From: an uncultured Muribaculaceae bacterium
GTDB lineage: Bacteria; Bacteroidota; Bacteroidia; Bacteroidales; Muribaculaceae
DNA length: 50,590 bases
Direction: 5' to 3'
Assembly: GCA_934636465.1 (NCBI GenBank)
Contig: CAKUAR010000015.1
Coordinates: forward strand, 1-50,590
Part shown: in pieces, positions 36,109 through 43,334 of the stretch
Layout of the letters: every line of letters begins with the position of its first letter
How positions within the stretch are numbered: position 1 is the stretch's first letter
Position numbers and translations under genes: made by a program
Notes under the pieces: model-generated
The model's input: only the letters and a program-made list of their open reading frames with translations
What the model was told of the DNA's origin: nothing
Databases searched by the model: none

Positions 36109-37563
36109 TCAGAGACCGCGGCGCAGTCGCGCAACCGGTATCGACATCTGCTTGCGATATTTAGTGACGGTGCGGCGTGCAATGTCGTAGCCCTTGTTGC
36201 GGAGCATGAGGCACAGCCTCTGGTCGCTCACCGGGCGGCGCTTGTCCTCGTTGTCGATTATGTCTTTGAGCAATTTCTTGATTTTAAGCGATGACACGTC
36301 TTCGCCCGACTCGTGGCTAAGCCCCTCGGAGAAGAAGAACTTGAGCGGATACACGCCCCAGGGGGTGGTGACATATTTGTTTGACGTGGCACGGGAGATA
36401 ACTGACACGTCGTAGCCGGTGTCGTTGGCAATGTCTTTGAGAATCATGGGCTTGAGTAGAGTCTCGTCGCCAGTCACAAAGAAGTCGTGCTGCCGCCTCA
36501 CAATGTCGCTCATGGTGTTGAAGAGCGTTTCTTGCCGCATCTTCATTACCTTGATAAACGAAGAAGCCTTGTCGTAGCACCGGCGCACCTCGGTGGCCTC
36601 GTCTTTCTCGCGGCGGCTTATGGGCTTTTGCTTGCTGTAGTGGTCGTTTATTTCAGAATAGCTTTGGGCTATCTGAAGCTCGGGCACATTGTTGAGCAGC
36701 GTGAGCGTGAGGTCGTCGTTGTCGGCATCAACCTCGAAGTCGGGAGTAATCTGCTGGCTGTGCATTTCGCTTGTGGAGCCGTTGAACGCATTGCCTGGCT
36801 TGGGGTTGAGGGCTGAAATGGCAGTCAGCACCTCTTTAAGCTTGGCATTGTCAATGTTCATCACGGCACAAATCTTGTCGAAATGCTTTTTGCTGAAAAT
36901 GTCGAAATGCTTGTCGATTATTTCGTAGGCAAGGCGGTTGACCTCGGTGTCGGGTTTGCGCTTGAGCTGAAGGAGCAGGCAGTCGCGCAAGTCGGTGGCG
37001 GCAATGCCTGGTGGGTCAAGCTCACGCACCATGTTGAGCATGGCATCTACCTCTGGAGTGTCAACCACAAGGCCTGTGCCGCCAAAAGTGATGTCGTCGG
37101 CAATGGCGTGTGTGCTGCGTGTGAGGTAGCCGTTGTCCTCAAGGTTGCCAATGATGTATTCGGCTATGGTGCTTTGCTTTTCGGTGAGGTCGCGCTCATG
37201 GATTTGCTCCAGGAGGTAGTCGCTCAGAGTTGACTCTGCCACCACCACAGGGCCTGGCATGTCGTTGCTGTTGCCGCCCGAATAAGACGACTTGGTGTAG
37301 GGGCGGTCGTCGTCGTCACCGTAGTCGTTGGCCTGAAGCTGGTCAGACGTTTCGTTGAAAGTGTCGCCGTCTTCGGTCTTGTCGAGGTTGTCGTCGTTGT
37401 TTTCTTCGTTGACCTCAAGAGCCGGGTTGTCGTCGATTTCCTCTTTCACCCTGTCGTCGAACTCAGTGTTTGTCATTTCGAGCAAAGGCACGAGTTGCAG
37501 TTGTATGGGCGACAGACGTTGTGTGAGTTTTTGCTCCAGTGTCAAAGTCGTTTTTCCGGCCAT
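36109..37563 (-). CDS. rpoN: RNA polymerase sigma-54 factor RpoN
   Basis: A 484-residue sigma factor that directs RNA polymerase to -24/-12 promoters and depends on enhancer-binding ATPases. Region I at the N-terminus ('LTLEQKLTQRLSPIQLQLVPLLE' in parts) is the Gln/Leu-rich activator-responsive segment. Region II (about 50-95) is strongly acidic (NEENNDDNLDKTEDGD). The core-binding part follows, and the C-terminus holds the RpoN box 'ARRTVTKYRKQMSIP' (about 462-476), one residue off the classical ARRTVAKYRE. A minus-strand -7 box TATCTTTG at 37602-37595 lies about 32 bases upstream. No sigma-54 activator gene is in the window. Confidence 0.96.
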   Translation of the reverse strand: MAGKTTLTLEQKLTQRLSPIQLQLVPLLEMTNTEFDDRVKEEIDDNPALEVNEENNDDNLDKTEDGDTFNETSDQLQANDYGDDDDRPYTKSSYSGGNSNDMPGPVVVAESTLSDYLLEQIHERDLTEKQSTIAEYIIGNLEDNGYLTRSTHAIADDITFGGTGLVVDTPEVDAMLNMVRELDPPGIAATDLRDCLLLQLKRKPDTEVNRLAYEIIDKHFDIFSKKHFDKICAVMNIDNAKLKEVLTAISALNPKPGNAFNGSTSEMHSQQITPDFEVDADNDDLTLTLLNNVPELQIAQSYSEINDHYSKQKPISRREKDEATEVRRCYDKASSFIKVMKMRQETLFNTMSDIVRRQHDFFVTGDETLLKPMILKDIANDTGYDVSVISRATSNKYVTTPWGVYPLKFFFSEGLSHESGEDVSSLKIKKLLKDIIDNEDKRRPVSDQRLCLMLRNKGYDIARRTVTKYRKQMSIPVARLRRGL

Positions 37564-37594
37564 ATCATTAGCATTTGAGTTCTCTATTACATAG

Positions 37595-37602
37595 CAAAGA
37601 TA
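37595..37602 (-). promoter_or_regulatory. Probable -7 element of rpoN
   Basis: Perfect TATCTTTG on the minus strand, 32 bases before the rpoN start; no clear -33 box. Confidence 0.45.
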
Positions 37603-37665
37603 GTGAAATAATCAATGTGGCTGATGAAAGTGGCGCAAAAAGTGCAGTGCGGCTGGCGATAGGGG

Positions 37666-37779
37666 TTAATCAGTGCAACGTGTATCGTAAAGATAATTTA
37701 GCACCTCGACGGCGCTTTTCTTGAGTTTTATAATTGGGTCAATAAAGAACAATTGCCCATTTTCGTCACACAGCGACAT
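37666..37779 (-). CDS. 37-residue frame, third of an overlapping micro-ORF set
   Basis: A frame from ATG 37779 to TAA 37668-37666. It begins MSLCDENGQLFF and continues 'IDPIIKLKKSAVEVLNYLYD', which looks like part of a globular protein (alternating hydrophobic positions, a Lys cluster). It overlaps the end of the preceding frame (stop at 37766) by 14 bases. It may be a small gene, or the C-terminal piece of a protein split by a frameshift. No family recognised. Confidence 0.25.
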   Translation of the reverse strand: MSLCDENGQLFFIDPIIKLKKSAVEVLNYLYDTRCTD

Positions 37780-37948
37780 TGTCGCTTTCGGCCGATACAT
37801 CGGTTATTGCATAGAAGTCATTGCCATAGAAATAGGCATCTTCTCGGCTAAGGTGTAACTCGCCAGTGAGGAAATTGTTGATGACTTTTTGCGATGGAAT
37901 GCAAAATATGCGTTGTATGTTGTTTCGTTTGGCAATATCAATTAACAA
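37766..37948 (-). CDS. About 60-residue frame, second of the micro-ORF set
   Basis: A frame in -1 relation to the 61-residue gene before it. It has no ATG in the non-overlapping part; TTG at 37948 is a possible start, giving 'LLIDIAKRNNIQRIFCIPSQ' and further 'KVINNFLTGELHLSREDAYF', 'YGNDFYAITDVSAESDNVAV'. The text looks protein-like (helix, strand 'RIFCI', then a charged helix). The open frame extends upstream through the first gene, so it could also be reached by a shift from it. I do not recognise it; it may be a remnant. Codons are AT-rich (TTA, ATT, AAA) compared with the GC-rich genes around it. Confidence 0.3.
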   Translation of the reverse strand: MLIDIAKRNNIQRIFCIPSQKVINNFLTGELHLSREDAYFYGNDFYAITDVSAESDNVAV

Positions 37949-37953
37949 ATCGC

Positions 37954-38139
37954 TTATTTGGCTCTCAATAGCTCTCTTACTTTGCCCGAAATCTCCATGT
38001 CGTTGAGTGGGTAGCCCAGCCTCAAACACTCGAATATCGCTTCGGTCACAATTTGCTTGTGCTCTGCGTTCAAGCCTGTAACATATTGAAGGGCTGTTTG
38101 GCCGTTTCTTAAATAGATGTTGGATAAGTTTTCTTCCAT
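37954..38139 (-). CDS. 61-residue protein of unknown function, first of the micro-ORF set
   Basis: From ATG 38139 (MEENLSNIYLRNGQTALQYV) to TAA at 37954. The frame opens at a TTG at 38166, but a promoter (-33 at 38195-38192, -7 at 38171-38164) places transcription start after that codon, which supports 38139. The protein is helical in appearance, with 'NAEHKQIVTEAIFECLRLGYPL' in two parts and 'MEISGKVRELLRAK' at the end. There is no signal peptide and no family I recognise. Its size and position before two other tiny frames recall small two-gene modules such as toxin-antitoxin pairs, but nothing in the sequence proves this. Confidence 0.45.
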   Translation of the reverse strand: MEENLSNIYLRNGQTALQYVTGLNAEHKQIVTEAIFECLRLGYPLNDMEISGKVRELLRAK

Positions 38140-38163
38140 AACTTGCCATTCTCTTTTTGTTGG

Positions 38164-38195
38164 CAAAAGAAATGATAATGTGGGTATTTGCCAAA
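38164..38195 (-). promoter_or_regulatory. Promoter of the micro-ORF set
   Basis: On the minus strand: -33 TTTG at 38195-38192, 20-bp spacer, -7 TTCTTTTG at 38171-38164 (one mismatch to TAnnTTTG), about 25 bases before ATG 38139. Confidence 0.55.
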
Positions 38196-38229
38196 CTTTT
38201 GAAAAGAAATTTGTGATGTGGTGGGGCGT

Positions 38230-38940
38230 TTAGAGGGCTATGGCTTTGAGGGAACCTATTTTTGTCACTTTCACATTGCTGGGCTTGCCCTTGTAATAAA
38301 CTTTTCCGCTGCCGGCACCTTTCACTCTTAGGATACCGCCATTGACGTAGCACCCCACGGTGCCGGTGCCAACCATGCGGCAGTGCACGTCGGTGGCGGT
38401 GACGTTGTCGGCCTGTATTTCACCTGTGCCGAGGTTGTGGACTGAAAGGTTGCTGCATGTGCCGTCGGCAATGATTTTGCCGTGGCCTGTGCGTATCGAC
38501 AGAAGCAACTGTGGGGCGCAGAGGCCGTGGGCTATTATTTTTCCGTTGTCAGACAAAACTATTTTCAGTTGGTCAACCTTTGCCACGTTGTCAAGGCGCA
38601 GAGTGCTGTCGCCGGCGTTTGACGCCGACAGCAAAGAGTCGGAGTAAACGTAGAGTGTGGGCAATTGTTTTTTTGTGAGTGTGAGCTGTGTTGACACCTG
38701 CACCGTGAGCTTGCCTTTTTGATTGTTTTGCAGAATTATTTGGTCTATTAAGTCCTGGCTGCCGCTTATCACAGCTTTGCCTGCCGAGTCGGGGTTGCAG
38801 CGGTAGGTGACATTTATGTTGTCGAACACCGACAGTTCGGTGAAGTTGCCAACGGAAATTATGTGCTTGTCGTCTTGCGCATGTGCTGGCATGGCCACTG
38901 CTATGGTGAGCAGCAGGATATAGATAATTGATGTTCTCAT
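38230..38940 (-). CDS. Secreted GIN-domain (DUF2807) protein
   Basis: A 236-residue exported protein. The start at 38940 (MRTSIIYILLLTIAVAMPAHAQ) gives a proper signal peptide; the open frame upstream to 39093 overlaps dusB in another frame and is ignored. The rest is the DUF2807/GIN beta-helix: 'VGNFTELSVFDNINVTYR' at about 30-47, 'LYVYSDSLLSASNAGDSTLRL' in parts, and repeated turns of the form 'ADGTCSNLSVHNLGTGEIQADNV', with GTG and GSG turns. The family has been proposed as an adhesin head and is widespread in Bacteroidetes. It ends in 'KIGSLKAIAL'. It lies 100 bases downstream of dusB on the same strand. Confidence 0.85.
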   Translation of the reverse strand: MRTSIIYILLLTIAVAMPAHAQDDKHIISVGNFTELSVFDNINVTYRCNPDSAGKAVISGSQDLIDQIILQNNQKGKLTVQVSTQLTLTKKQLPTLYVYSDSLLSASNAGDSTLRLDNVAKVDQLKIVLSDNGKIIAHGLCAPQLLLSIRTGHGKIIADGTCSNLSVHNLGTGEIQADNVTATDVHCRMVGTGTVGCYVNGGILRVKGAGSGKVYYKGKPSNVKVTKIGSLKAIAL

Positions 38941-39040
38941 ATTTTTAGATAAAATAGTTGTCAGCATTTTTTGTTGATTGCATAGTGTAGTTGTGTTGTG
39001 GCAAAGAGTTGTGGCTGGGAGAGGTGAAGACTGGGGTCTG

Positions 39041-40024
39041 CTACTGCAGGAAATGGGTTTCCACATGGTTGAGAATCTCGTTGAGCTGCTCATAGGTGGA
39101 GGCCTGTAGCATGGCTATGCGTGTTTCTCTGAAGTTTGGAATACCTTTGAAAAGCGGTGTTGCCGCAAGGTGTCGCCTGATGTGCAAAATGCCACGATAC
39201 TCGTCGATGCGGTCAATGCTCTCGGTGATTTGCCGGCGCAGAAGCTGCATTTTGTCGCGGTTTGAGATTTCGGGAATGGTGCCGTCGGCAAGGAATTGCT
39301 TCATCTCTCTGAAAATCCAGGGGGCACCTATGGCTGCCCGGCCCACCATCACGCCGTCCACGCCATAGCGGTTGTAGTAGTCGGCAAGTTTTTGCGGAGT
39401 GGTGATGTCGCCGTTGCCAATGATAGGAATGTGCATGCGTGGATTGGCTTTCACCTTGCCAATCAGTGTCCAGTCGGCTTCGCCGGTGTAGAGCTGGGCT
39501 CGTGTGCGGCCGTGGATTGTCAGGGCTTGTATGCCACAGTCTTGTAACTGCTCGGCAAGCTCCATAATGATTTTGCTGTCGGCGTCCCAGCCAAGGCGTG
39601 TTTTTACCGTGACTGGCACTTTGACGGCATTGACCACGGCGCGCGTTATGGCAAGCATAAGCGGAATGTTGCGCAGCATGCCCGCGCCCGCACCTTTGCC
39701 AGCCACTTTTTTCACAGGGCAACCGAAGTTGATGTCGATTACCTCGGGGTGTGCGGCTTCGGCAATCTTGGCGGCCTCGGTCATGGAGTCGATGTCTTTG
39801 CCATAGATTTGAATGGCTGCCGGCCGTTCTGCGTCAGAAATGTTGAGCTTACGGAGGGTGCTGTTGACACTGCGCACGAGCGCATCGGCCGAGACAAACT
39901 CAGTGTAAACCATGTCGGCTCCCTGCTCCCGGCAGATTTGACGAAACGACTGGTCGGTTACATCTTCCATAGGGGCGAGCATAACTGGTTTGTCGCCCAA
40001 GTCCACATTTCCTATTCTCATCAT
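39041..40024 (-). CDS. dusB: tRNA-dihydrouridine synthase, DusB-like
   Basis: A 327-residue FMN-dependent enzyme that reduces uridines in the D loop of tRNA. The start at 40024 (or the next ATG, 40021) precedes 'RIGNVDLGDKPVMLAPMEDVTDQSF', the typical start; the frame upstream to 40072 would run into the promoter. Other marks are 'DINFGCPVKKVAGKGAGAGML' in parts (catalytic Cys near 100), 'VKTRLGWD' and 'IPIIGNGDI' (FMN phosphate binding) with 'GVMVGRAAIGAPWIF'. The length is normal. It diverges from the MATE gene. Confidence 0.92.
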   Translation of the reverse strand: MMRIGNVDLGDKPVMLAPMEDVTDQSFRQICREQGADMVYTEFVSADALVRSVNSTLRKLNISDAERPAAIQIYGKDIDSMTEAAKIAEAAHPEVIDINFGCPVKKVAGKGAGAGMLRNIPLMLAITRAVVNAVKVPVTVKTRLGWDADSKIIMELAEQLQDCGIQALTIHGRTRAQLYTGEADWTLIGKVKANPRMHIPIIGNGDITTPQKLADYYNRYGVDGVMVGRAAIGAPWIFREMKQFLADGTIPEISNRDKMQLLRRQITESIDRIDEYRGILHIRRHLAATPLFKGIPNFRETRIAMLQASTYEQLNEILNHVETHFLQ

Positions 40025-40041
40025 TAATGCTTTTCGGGGTG

Positions 40042-40073
40042 CAAAGGTAGCGTTTTTAGAAGCAACTGCCAAA
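40042..40073 (-). promoter_or_regulatory. Promoter of dusB
   Basis: On the minus strand: -33 TTTG at 40073-40070, 20-bp spacer, perfect -7 TACCTTTG at 40049-40042; start at 40024. Confidence 0.75.
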
Positions 40074-40122
40074 GTGGTAGGGCAATATGGAATAAATTAG
40101 GGGTAGAAAGGAATATTAATTG

Positions 40123-40130
40123 TAATTTTG
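40123..40130 (+). promoter_or_regulatory. -7 element almost touching the MATE start codon
   Basis: Perfect TAATTTTG ending 7 bases before ATG 40138. If used, the mRNA would have almost no leader. No good -33 box. Confidence 0.45.
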
Positions 40131-40137
40131 CAATGAT

Positions 40138-41439
40138 ATGAATGTGAAAGAAACCGACAAGGAAATATTTGGCATAGCTTTACCGGCCATTATTGCCAAC
40201 ATCACAATACCGCTTTTGGGACTGCTTGATGTGGGGATTGCCGGCCACTTGGGCAATGCCACGCTCATAGGCGCGATAGCCGTGGGCACCATGATATTTA
40301 ACCTGATATATTGGAATTTCGGTTTCTTGCGCATGGGCACATCTGGAGTCACGGCGCAGGCTTATGGCAGCGGCGACCGGCAGCGTCAGGCACTTGTGCT
40401 GCAGCATGTGGTGCTGCTGGGCATGGCAATAGGCGTGGCGGTGATTGTGCTGCAGTGGCCTCTGAAAACAGCTGCCCTGTGGGTGATAGGCGGCACTCCC
40501 GGCGTCAATGCCATGGCTGGGGTGTATGTTGACGTGTGCGTGTGGGGCGCATCGCCAACACTTGCCATGATGGGCATAAAAGGGTGGTTTTTAGGTATGC
40601 AGGACTCACGCAGCCCCATGTTGATTTCGATAGGCGTGAATGTGCTCAACGTGGTGTTTAGTCTTGCTGCGGTGTATGCTTTTGGCATGGGCTTTGTGGG
40701 CATAGCGGCGGGCACTGTGGCGGCAGAGTATGCCGGGCTTGCATTGTCGCTGGGCTTGCTGTGGAAGCGGCAGCGGTGGGTGTGGCGGTGCATCAGTCTG
40801 CGCAAGGCGGTGGGCATGAGAGGCGATCGTCAGTTGCAAGGCGGCAACCGCGACATATTTGTGCGCAGTTTCTTGATGATGCTGATAAATTTGTTTTTCT
40901 TGTCGGCAGGGGCTCGCAGCGGTGATGTGCTGCTTGCGGTCAATACGCTGATAATGCAGATGTTTACTCTGTATTCTTATTTCATGGACGGCATAGCCTT
41001 TGCCGGAGAGACTCTGGTGGGCAAGGCTGTGGGGCGGCGCGACGGTTTGGGTCTGCGGCTTTGTGTGAGGCGACTGCTGCTTTGGGGCGGTGTGGTGATG
41101 GCGGTGTTTGCATTGTGTTACGCGTTGTTTGCCCGAGGGATATTCTCGTTGCTCACGTCAAACGGCGCTGTGGTTGCCGAGGCGTTGCGCTATCGCTGGT
41201 GGGGTGTGGGCATACCGCTTGTCGGCATGGCGGCTTTTGTGTGGGACGGCGTGTTTATAGGCATGACACGCACGCGCGGCATGCTGCTGTCGGCAGCACT
41301 GGCCTTTGCGGTGTTTTTTGCGGTGTATTATTTGGCTCCAGCGCAGCTTGGCAACAACCGCCTTTGGCTCGCTTTCCTGTCATACCTTGCTATGCGTGGC
41401 GCAGTGCAGTCGGCACTCTACATGCGTGTCAGATTTTAA
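40138..41439 (+). CDS. MATE-family efflux transporter (DinF-like)
   Basis: A 433-residue inner-membrane protein with twelve hydrophobic helices in two similar halves, the MATE layout. The N-terminus has 'IFGIALPAIIANITIPLLGLLDVGIAGHLG' in parts, where 'D.....HLG' fits the DinF subgroup, and 'FLRMGTSGVTAQAYG' (about 62-76) is the typical loop motif. 'FAGETLVGKAVGRRDG' in the second half mirrors it. The family exports cationic drugs or metabolites using Na+ or H+; the substrate is unknown. The neighbours give no hint. Confidence 0.92.
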   Translation: MNVKETDKEIFGIALPAIIANITIPLLGLLDVGIAGHLGNATLIGAIAVGTMIFNLIYWNFGFLRMGTSGVTAQAYGSGDRQRQALVLQHVVLLGMAIGVAVIVLQWPLKTAALWVIGGTPGVNAMAGVYVDVCVWGASPTLAMMGIKGWFLGMQDSRSPMLISIGVNVLNVVFSLAAVYAFGMGFVGIAAGTVAAEYAGLALSLGLLWKRQRWVWRCISLRKAVGMRGDRQLQGGNRDIFVRSFLMMLINLFFLSAGARSGDVLLAVNTLIMQMFTLYSYFMDGIAFAGETLVGKAVGRRDGLGLRLCVRRLLLWGGVVMAVFALCYALFARGIFSLLTSNGAVVAEALRYRWWGVGIPLVGMAAFVWDGVFIGMTRTRGMLLSAALAFAVFFAVYYLAPAQLGNNRLWLAFLSYLAMRGAVQSALYMRVRF

Positions 41440-41551
41440 AAAATCAATATTATGACTCGGCATAATGCCATTAAGCTTTTTGAAACTAAAAAATTCGCAC
41501 AATTTGGGACGATAAAGATGAGAAATAATAAGATAAGCTGCATCTCAGCAT

Positions 41552-41575
41552 AATATTCAAGCAAGCTTGATATTC
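41552..41575. repeat. Inverted repeat before the second GYF gene
   Basis: AATATTCAAGC and GCTTGATATT face each other across an AA loop with one bulged T. It sits about 15 bases upstream of the promoter's -7 box and could be the MATE gene terminator or an operator. Confidence 0.4.
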
Positions 41576-41591
41576 TACGTTCGATTTGCAT

Positions 41592-41599
41592 TATCTTTG
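41592..41599 (+). promoter_or_regulatory. -7 element of the second GYF/CD225 operon
   Basis: Perfect TATCTTTG, 37 bases before ATG 41636; a weak CTTG at 41566-41569 could be the -33 box (22-bp spacer). Confidence 0.55.
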
Positions 41600-41635
41600 T
41601 GGAAAGAATGTTAACGTTTTAGAATATTGACGGAT

Positions 41636-42202
41636 ATGCAGTATTGGATTAATCAGGAAGGAGTTCAAGCCGGCCCAGTGACGCGCGAAGAACTTGAGAA
41701 GATGAACATCACGCCAAACACTTACGTCTGGCGCAGTGGACTTGCCGACTGGAAGAAGATTGGCGATTTGCCTGAACTGGCCGATTTGTTTACCGCCAAC
41801 GCCTCGCATGCAGTGCCGCCGGAGTTGCCTGGCGCAGAAGCTACAGAGGCAGCAAAAACGGCTGAAACAGCAGCAGAGGCTTACGAGCCGCAGACAGAAG
41901 AAAACTATGCCAACTCACAAATGAAGCAAAACGGCAGTGTGGCACATCAACAATTTGCTGCCGAAAACATGCCTGAGTGCCCACCAACCAATTTAGTGTG
42001 GGCTGTGCTCTCTATTGTGCTGTGCTGTGTGCCAGTGGGTATTGCAGCGCTGGTGCTTTCGCTCAAGGTGACGTCAAGCTATCGCAATGGCGACTATGCC
42101 AAGTCTCAACGCATGAGCGAGTGGAGTGCATGGCTGTGCATAGCCTCAATAGTGCTTGGACTGGTGTGGAGCCCGTTCTCGGTGCTGATGGCAATGCTTT
42201 AA
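41636..42202 (+). CDS. GYF_2 and CD225/dispanin-like membrane protein, copy 2
   Basis: A 188-residue protein starting MQYWINQEGVQAGPVTREEL; a TTG three codons upstream (41627) is the only alternative start. Residues 1-50 are a GYF_2 domain ('TYVWRSGLADWKKIGD'). Then follows an Ala/Glu/Gln-rich linker (about 55-110), and two hydrophobic segments (about 118-142 and 160-186) around 'LKVTSSYRNGDYAKSQRMSEW'. The loop is very like that of copy 1 at 5354 ('SSSYRMGDYAAAQAASQEAG'), so the two are paralogues, although the linkers differ (Pro/Gln-rich against Ala/Glu-rich). A DUF2752 gene follows after 19 bases. The function is unknown. Confidence 0.75.
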   Translation: MQYWINQEGVQAGPVTREELEKMNITPNTYVWRSGLADWKKIGDLPELADLFTANASHAVPPELPGAEATEAAKTAETAAEAYEPQTEENYANSQMKQNGSVAHQQFAAENMPECPPTNLVWAVLSIVLCCVPVGIAALVLSLKVTSSYRNGDYAKSQRMSEWSAWLCIASIVLGLVWSPFSVLMAML

Positions 42203-42221
42203 CGGAGGCAATAGCGCACAA

Positions 42222-42608
42222 ATGAGTTTTTCTGTTAGGAAAACGGTGGTTGCTGCACTGGTTGTGGCCGTAGTGATTGCGGCAATAGCGGTGTATAAAA
42301 TTTTTGACCCCATGGAAAGCAGTATTTTCCCCAAATGCGTGTTTTATAGTGTGACTGGGCTTAAATGCCCGGGGTGTGGCACACAGCGTGCGCTGCACGC
42401 CATGCTCACTGGCGATTTGGCTGCCGCATGGCACTATAATGCCTTTTGGGTGGTGATGTTGCCGGTGATAGCCTTGCTTCTTGGCGCAGAAGGACTAAGA
42501 AAGCGCGCGCCACGGCTTTATGTGGCTGTAAACTCCAAGTGGGTGGTTGCGGCAGTGCTTGTGGCGGTGGTGGCATGGTGGATTGCACGTAATGCGCTCG
42601 GCTGGTGA
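42222..42608 (+). CDS. DUF2752 membrane protein
   Basis: A 128-residue protein with an N-terminal hydrophobic segment (about 7-27), the family hallmark 'TGLKCPGCGTQRALHAML' (about 45-62) with the CPGC pair and a conserved Arg, and two further hydrophobic helices in the C-terminal half. DUF2752 is a widespread small family of unknown function; its two cysteines could bind metal or be redox-active. It lies 19 bases after the GYF/CD225 gene, so they are co-transcribed; this pairing suggests a joint membrane role. Confidence 0.85.
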   Translation: MSFSVRKTVVAALVVAVVIAAIAVYKIFDPMESSIFPKCVFYSVTGLKCPGCGTQRALHAMLTGDLAAAWHYNAFWVVMLPVIALLLGAEGLRKRAPRLYVAVNSKWVVAAVLVAVVAWWIARNALGW

Positions 42609-42663
42609 CACACGGTTGCGATTGGTCAATGTTTTTTTTTGAAAAATATTAAAGAAATCAGAA

Positions 42664-43236
42664 ATGGTAAAGAAATTGGTAGCAGTGGTGATGATCGCAT
42701 TGTCGGTTGTCGCAGCGTCGGCTCAAAGTGCCGACAAATGGCGCAGTGTGAATGTGGAGCTTCTGGGTGCCTCGTCGGTGGTAGGTGTGAACTATGATTC
42801 GCGATTCAAGGCTGGTTCGCCATGGGGCTACCGCGTGGGTTTGTCGTGGGGATATTCCGACAACGACAGCTTTTTTAGTGGCGGCAGCAGCTCGTTGCGC
42901 GCCTATTTGGCTCCAGTGGCAGTAAACTATTTGCTTGGCAACAAGCGTCACTCGCTTGAGCTTGGATTTGGTGCAAGTTTGGGATTGTGCAATGTGCATG
43001 AGTCGTATTTTGGTGAATTGGAGCCATCGACTGCGGGCGAAGACGGCTTTGGGATTTACAGCCGTTCGCGCAACACATTTGGCTACTATATGTTTGGTGA
43101 CATAGGCTATCGCTTCACGGCTGACAATGGCTTTCAGTTGAGGGTGGGCATGAATCCGTCGTTTAACTTTGGTGACGCACACGGATTGAAAAAAGAGTTG
43201 CTTTTCCCATACGTCAGCTTTGGTTTCGCGATCTAA
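42664..43236 (+). CDS. Small outer-membrane beta-barrel protein
   Basis: A 190-residue protein. The signal peptide is MVKKLVAVVMIALSVVAASAQ (1-21). The mature part has alternating strands ('WRSVNVELLGASSVVGVNYDSRF' in parts, 'SLELGFGASLGLCNV', 'GYYMFGDIGYRFTADNGFQLRVGM') and ends in an aromatic/hydrophobic strand (FPYVSFGFAI), the pattern of an eight-stranded OmpX/OmpW-sized barrel. Its role is unknown. A strong two-way terminator lies just behind it. Confidence 0.8.
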   Translation: MVKKLVAVVMIALSVVAASAQSADKWRSVNVELLGASSVVGVNYDSRFKAGSPWGYRVGLSWGYSDNDSFFSGGSSSLRAYLAPVAVNYLLGNKRHSLELGFGASLGLCNVHESYFGELEPSTAGEDGFGIYSRSRNTFGYYMFGDIGYRFTADNGFQLRVGMNPSFNFGDAHGLKKELLFPYVSFGFAI

Positions 43237-43254
43237 ATAAAAGCAAAATAAAAG

Positions 43255-43296
43255 CAAGAGGGGTTGTGCCGTTTTTTTGTGTCACAACCCCTCTTG
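43255..43296. terminator. Bidirectional terminator between convergent genes
   Basis: Perfect 14-bp stem CAAGAGGGGTTGTG/CACAACCCCTCTTG with a 14-base loop containing TTTTTTT. It serves the barrel gene (plus) and the GH110-like gene (minus). Confidence 0.9.
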
Positions 43297-43334
43297 TTTA
43301 GTTGCTTAAAATGTTTTTTGCCGTGCGACGGCTG

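Noticed and set aside
37930..37990. Programmed -1 frameshift between the first and second micro-ORF
   Set aside because: No X-XXY-YYZ slippery heptamer with a following stem was found in the overlap; coupling or plain decay is simpler.
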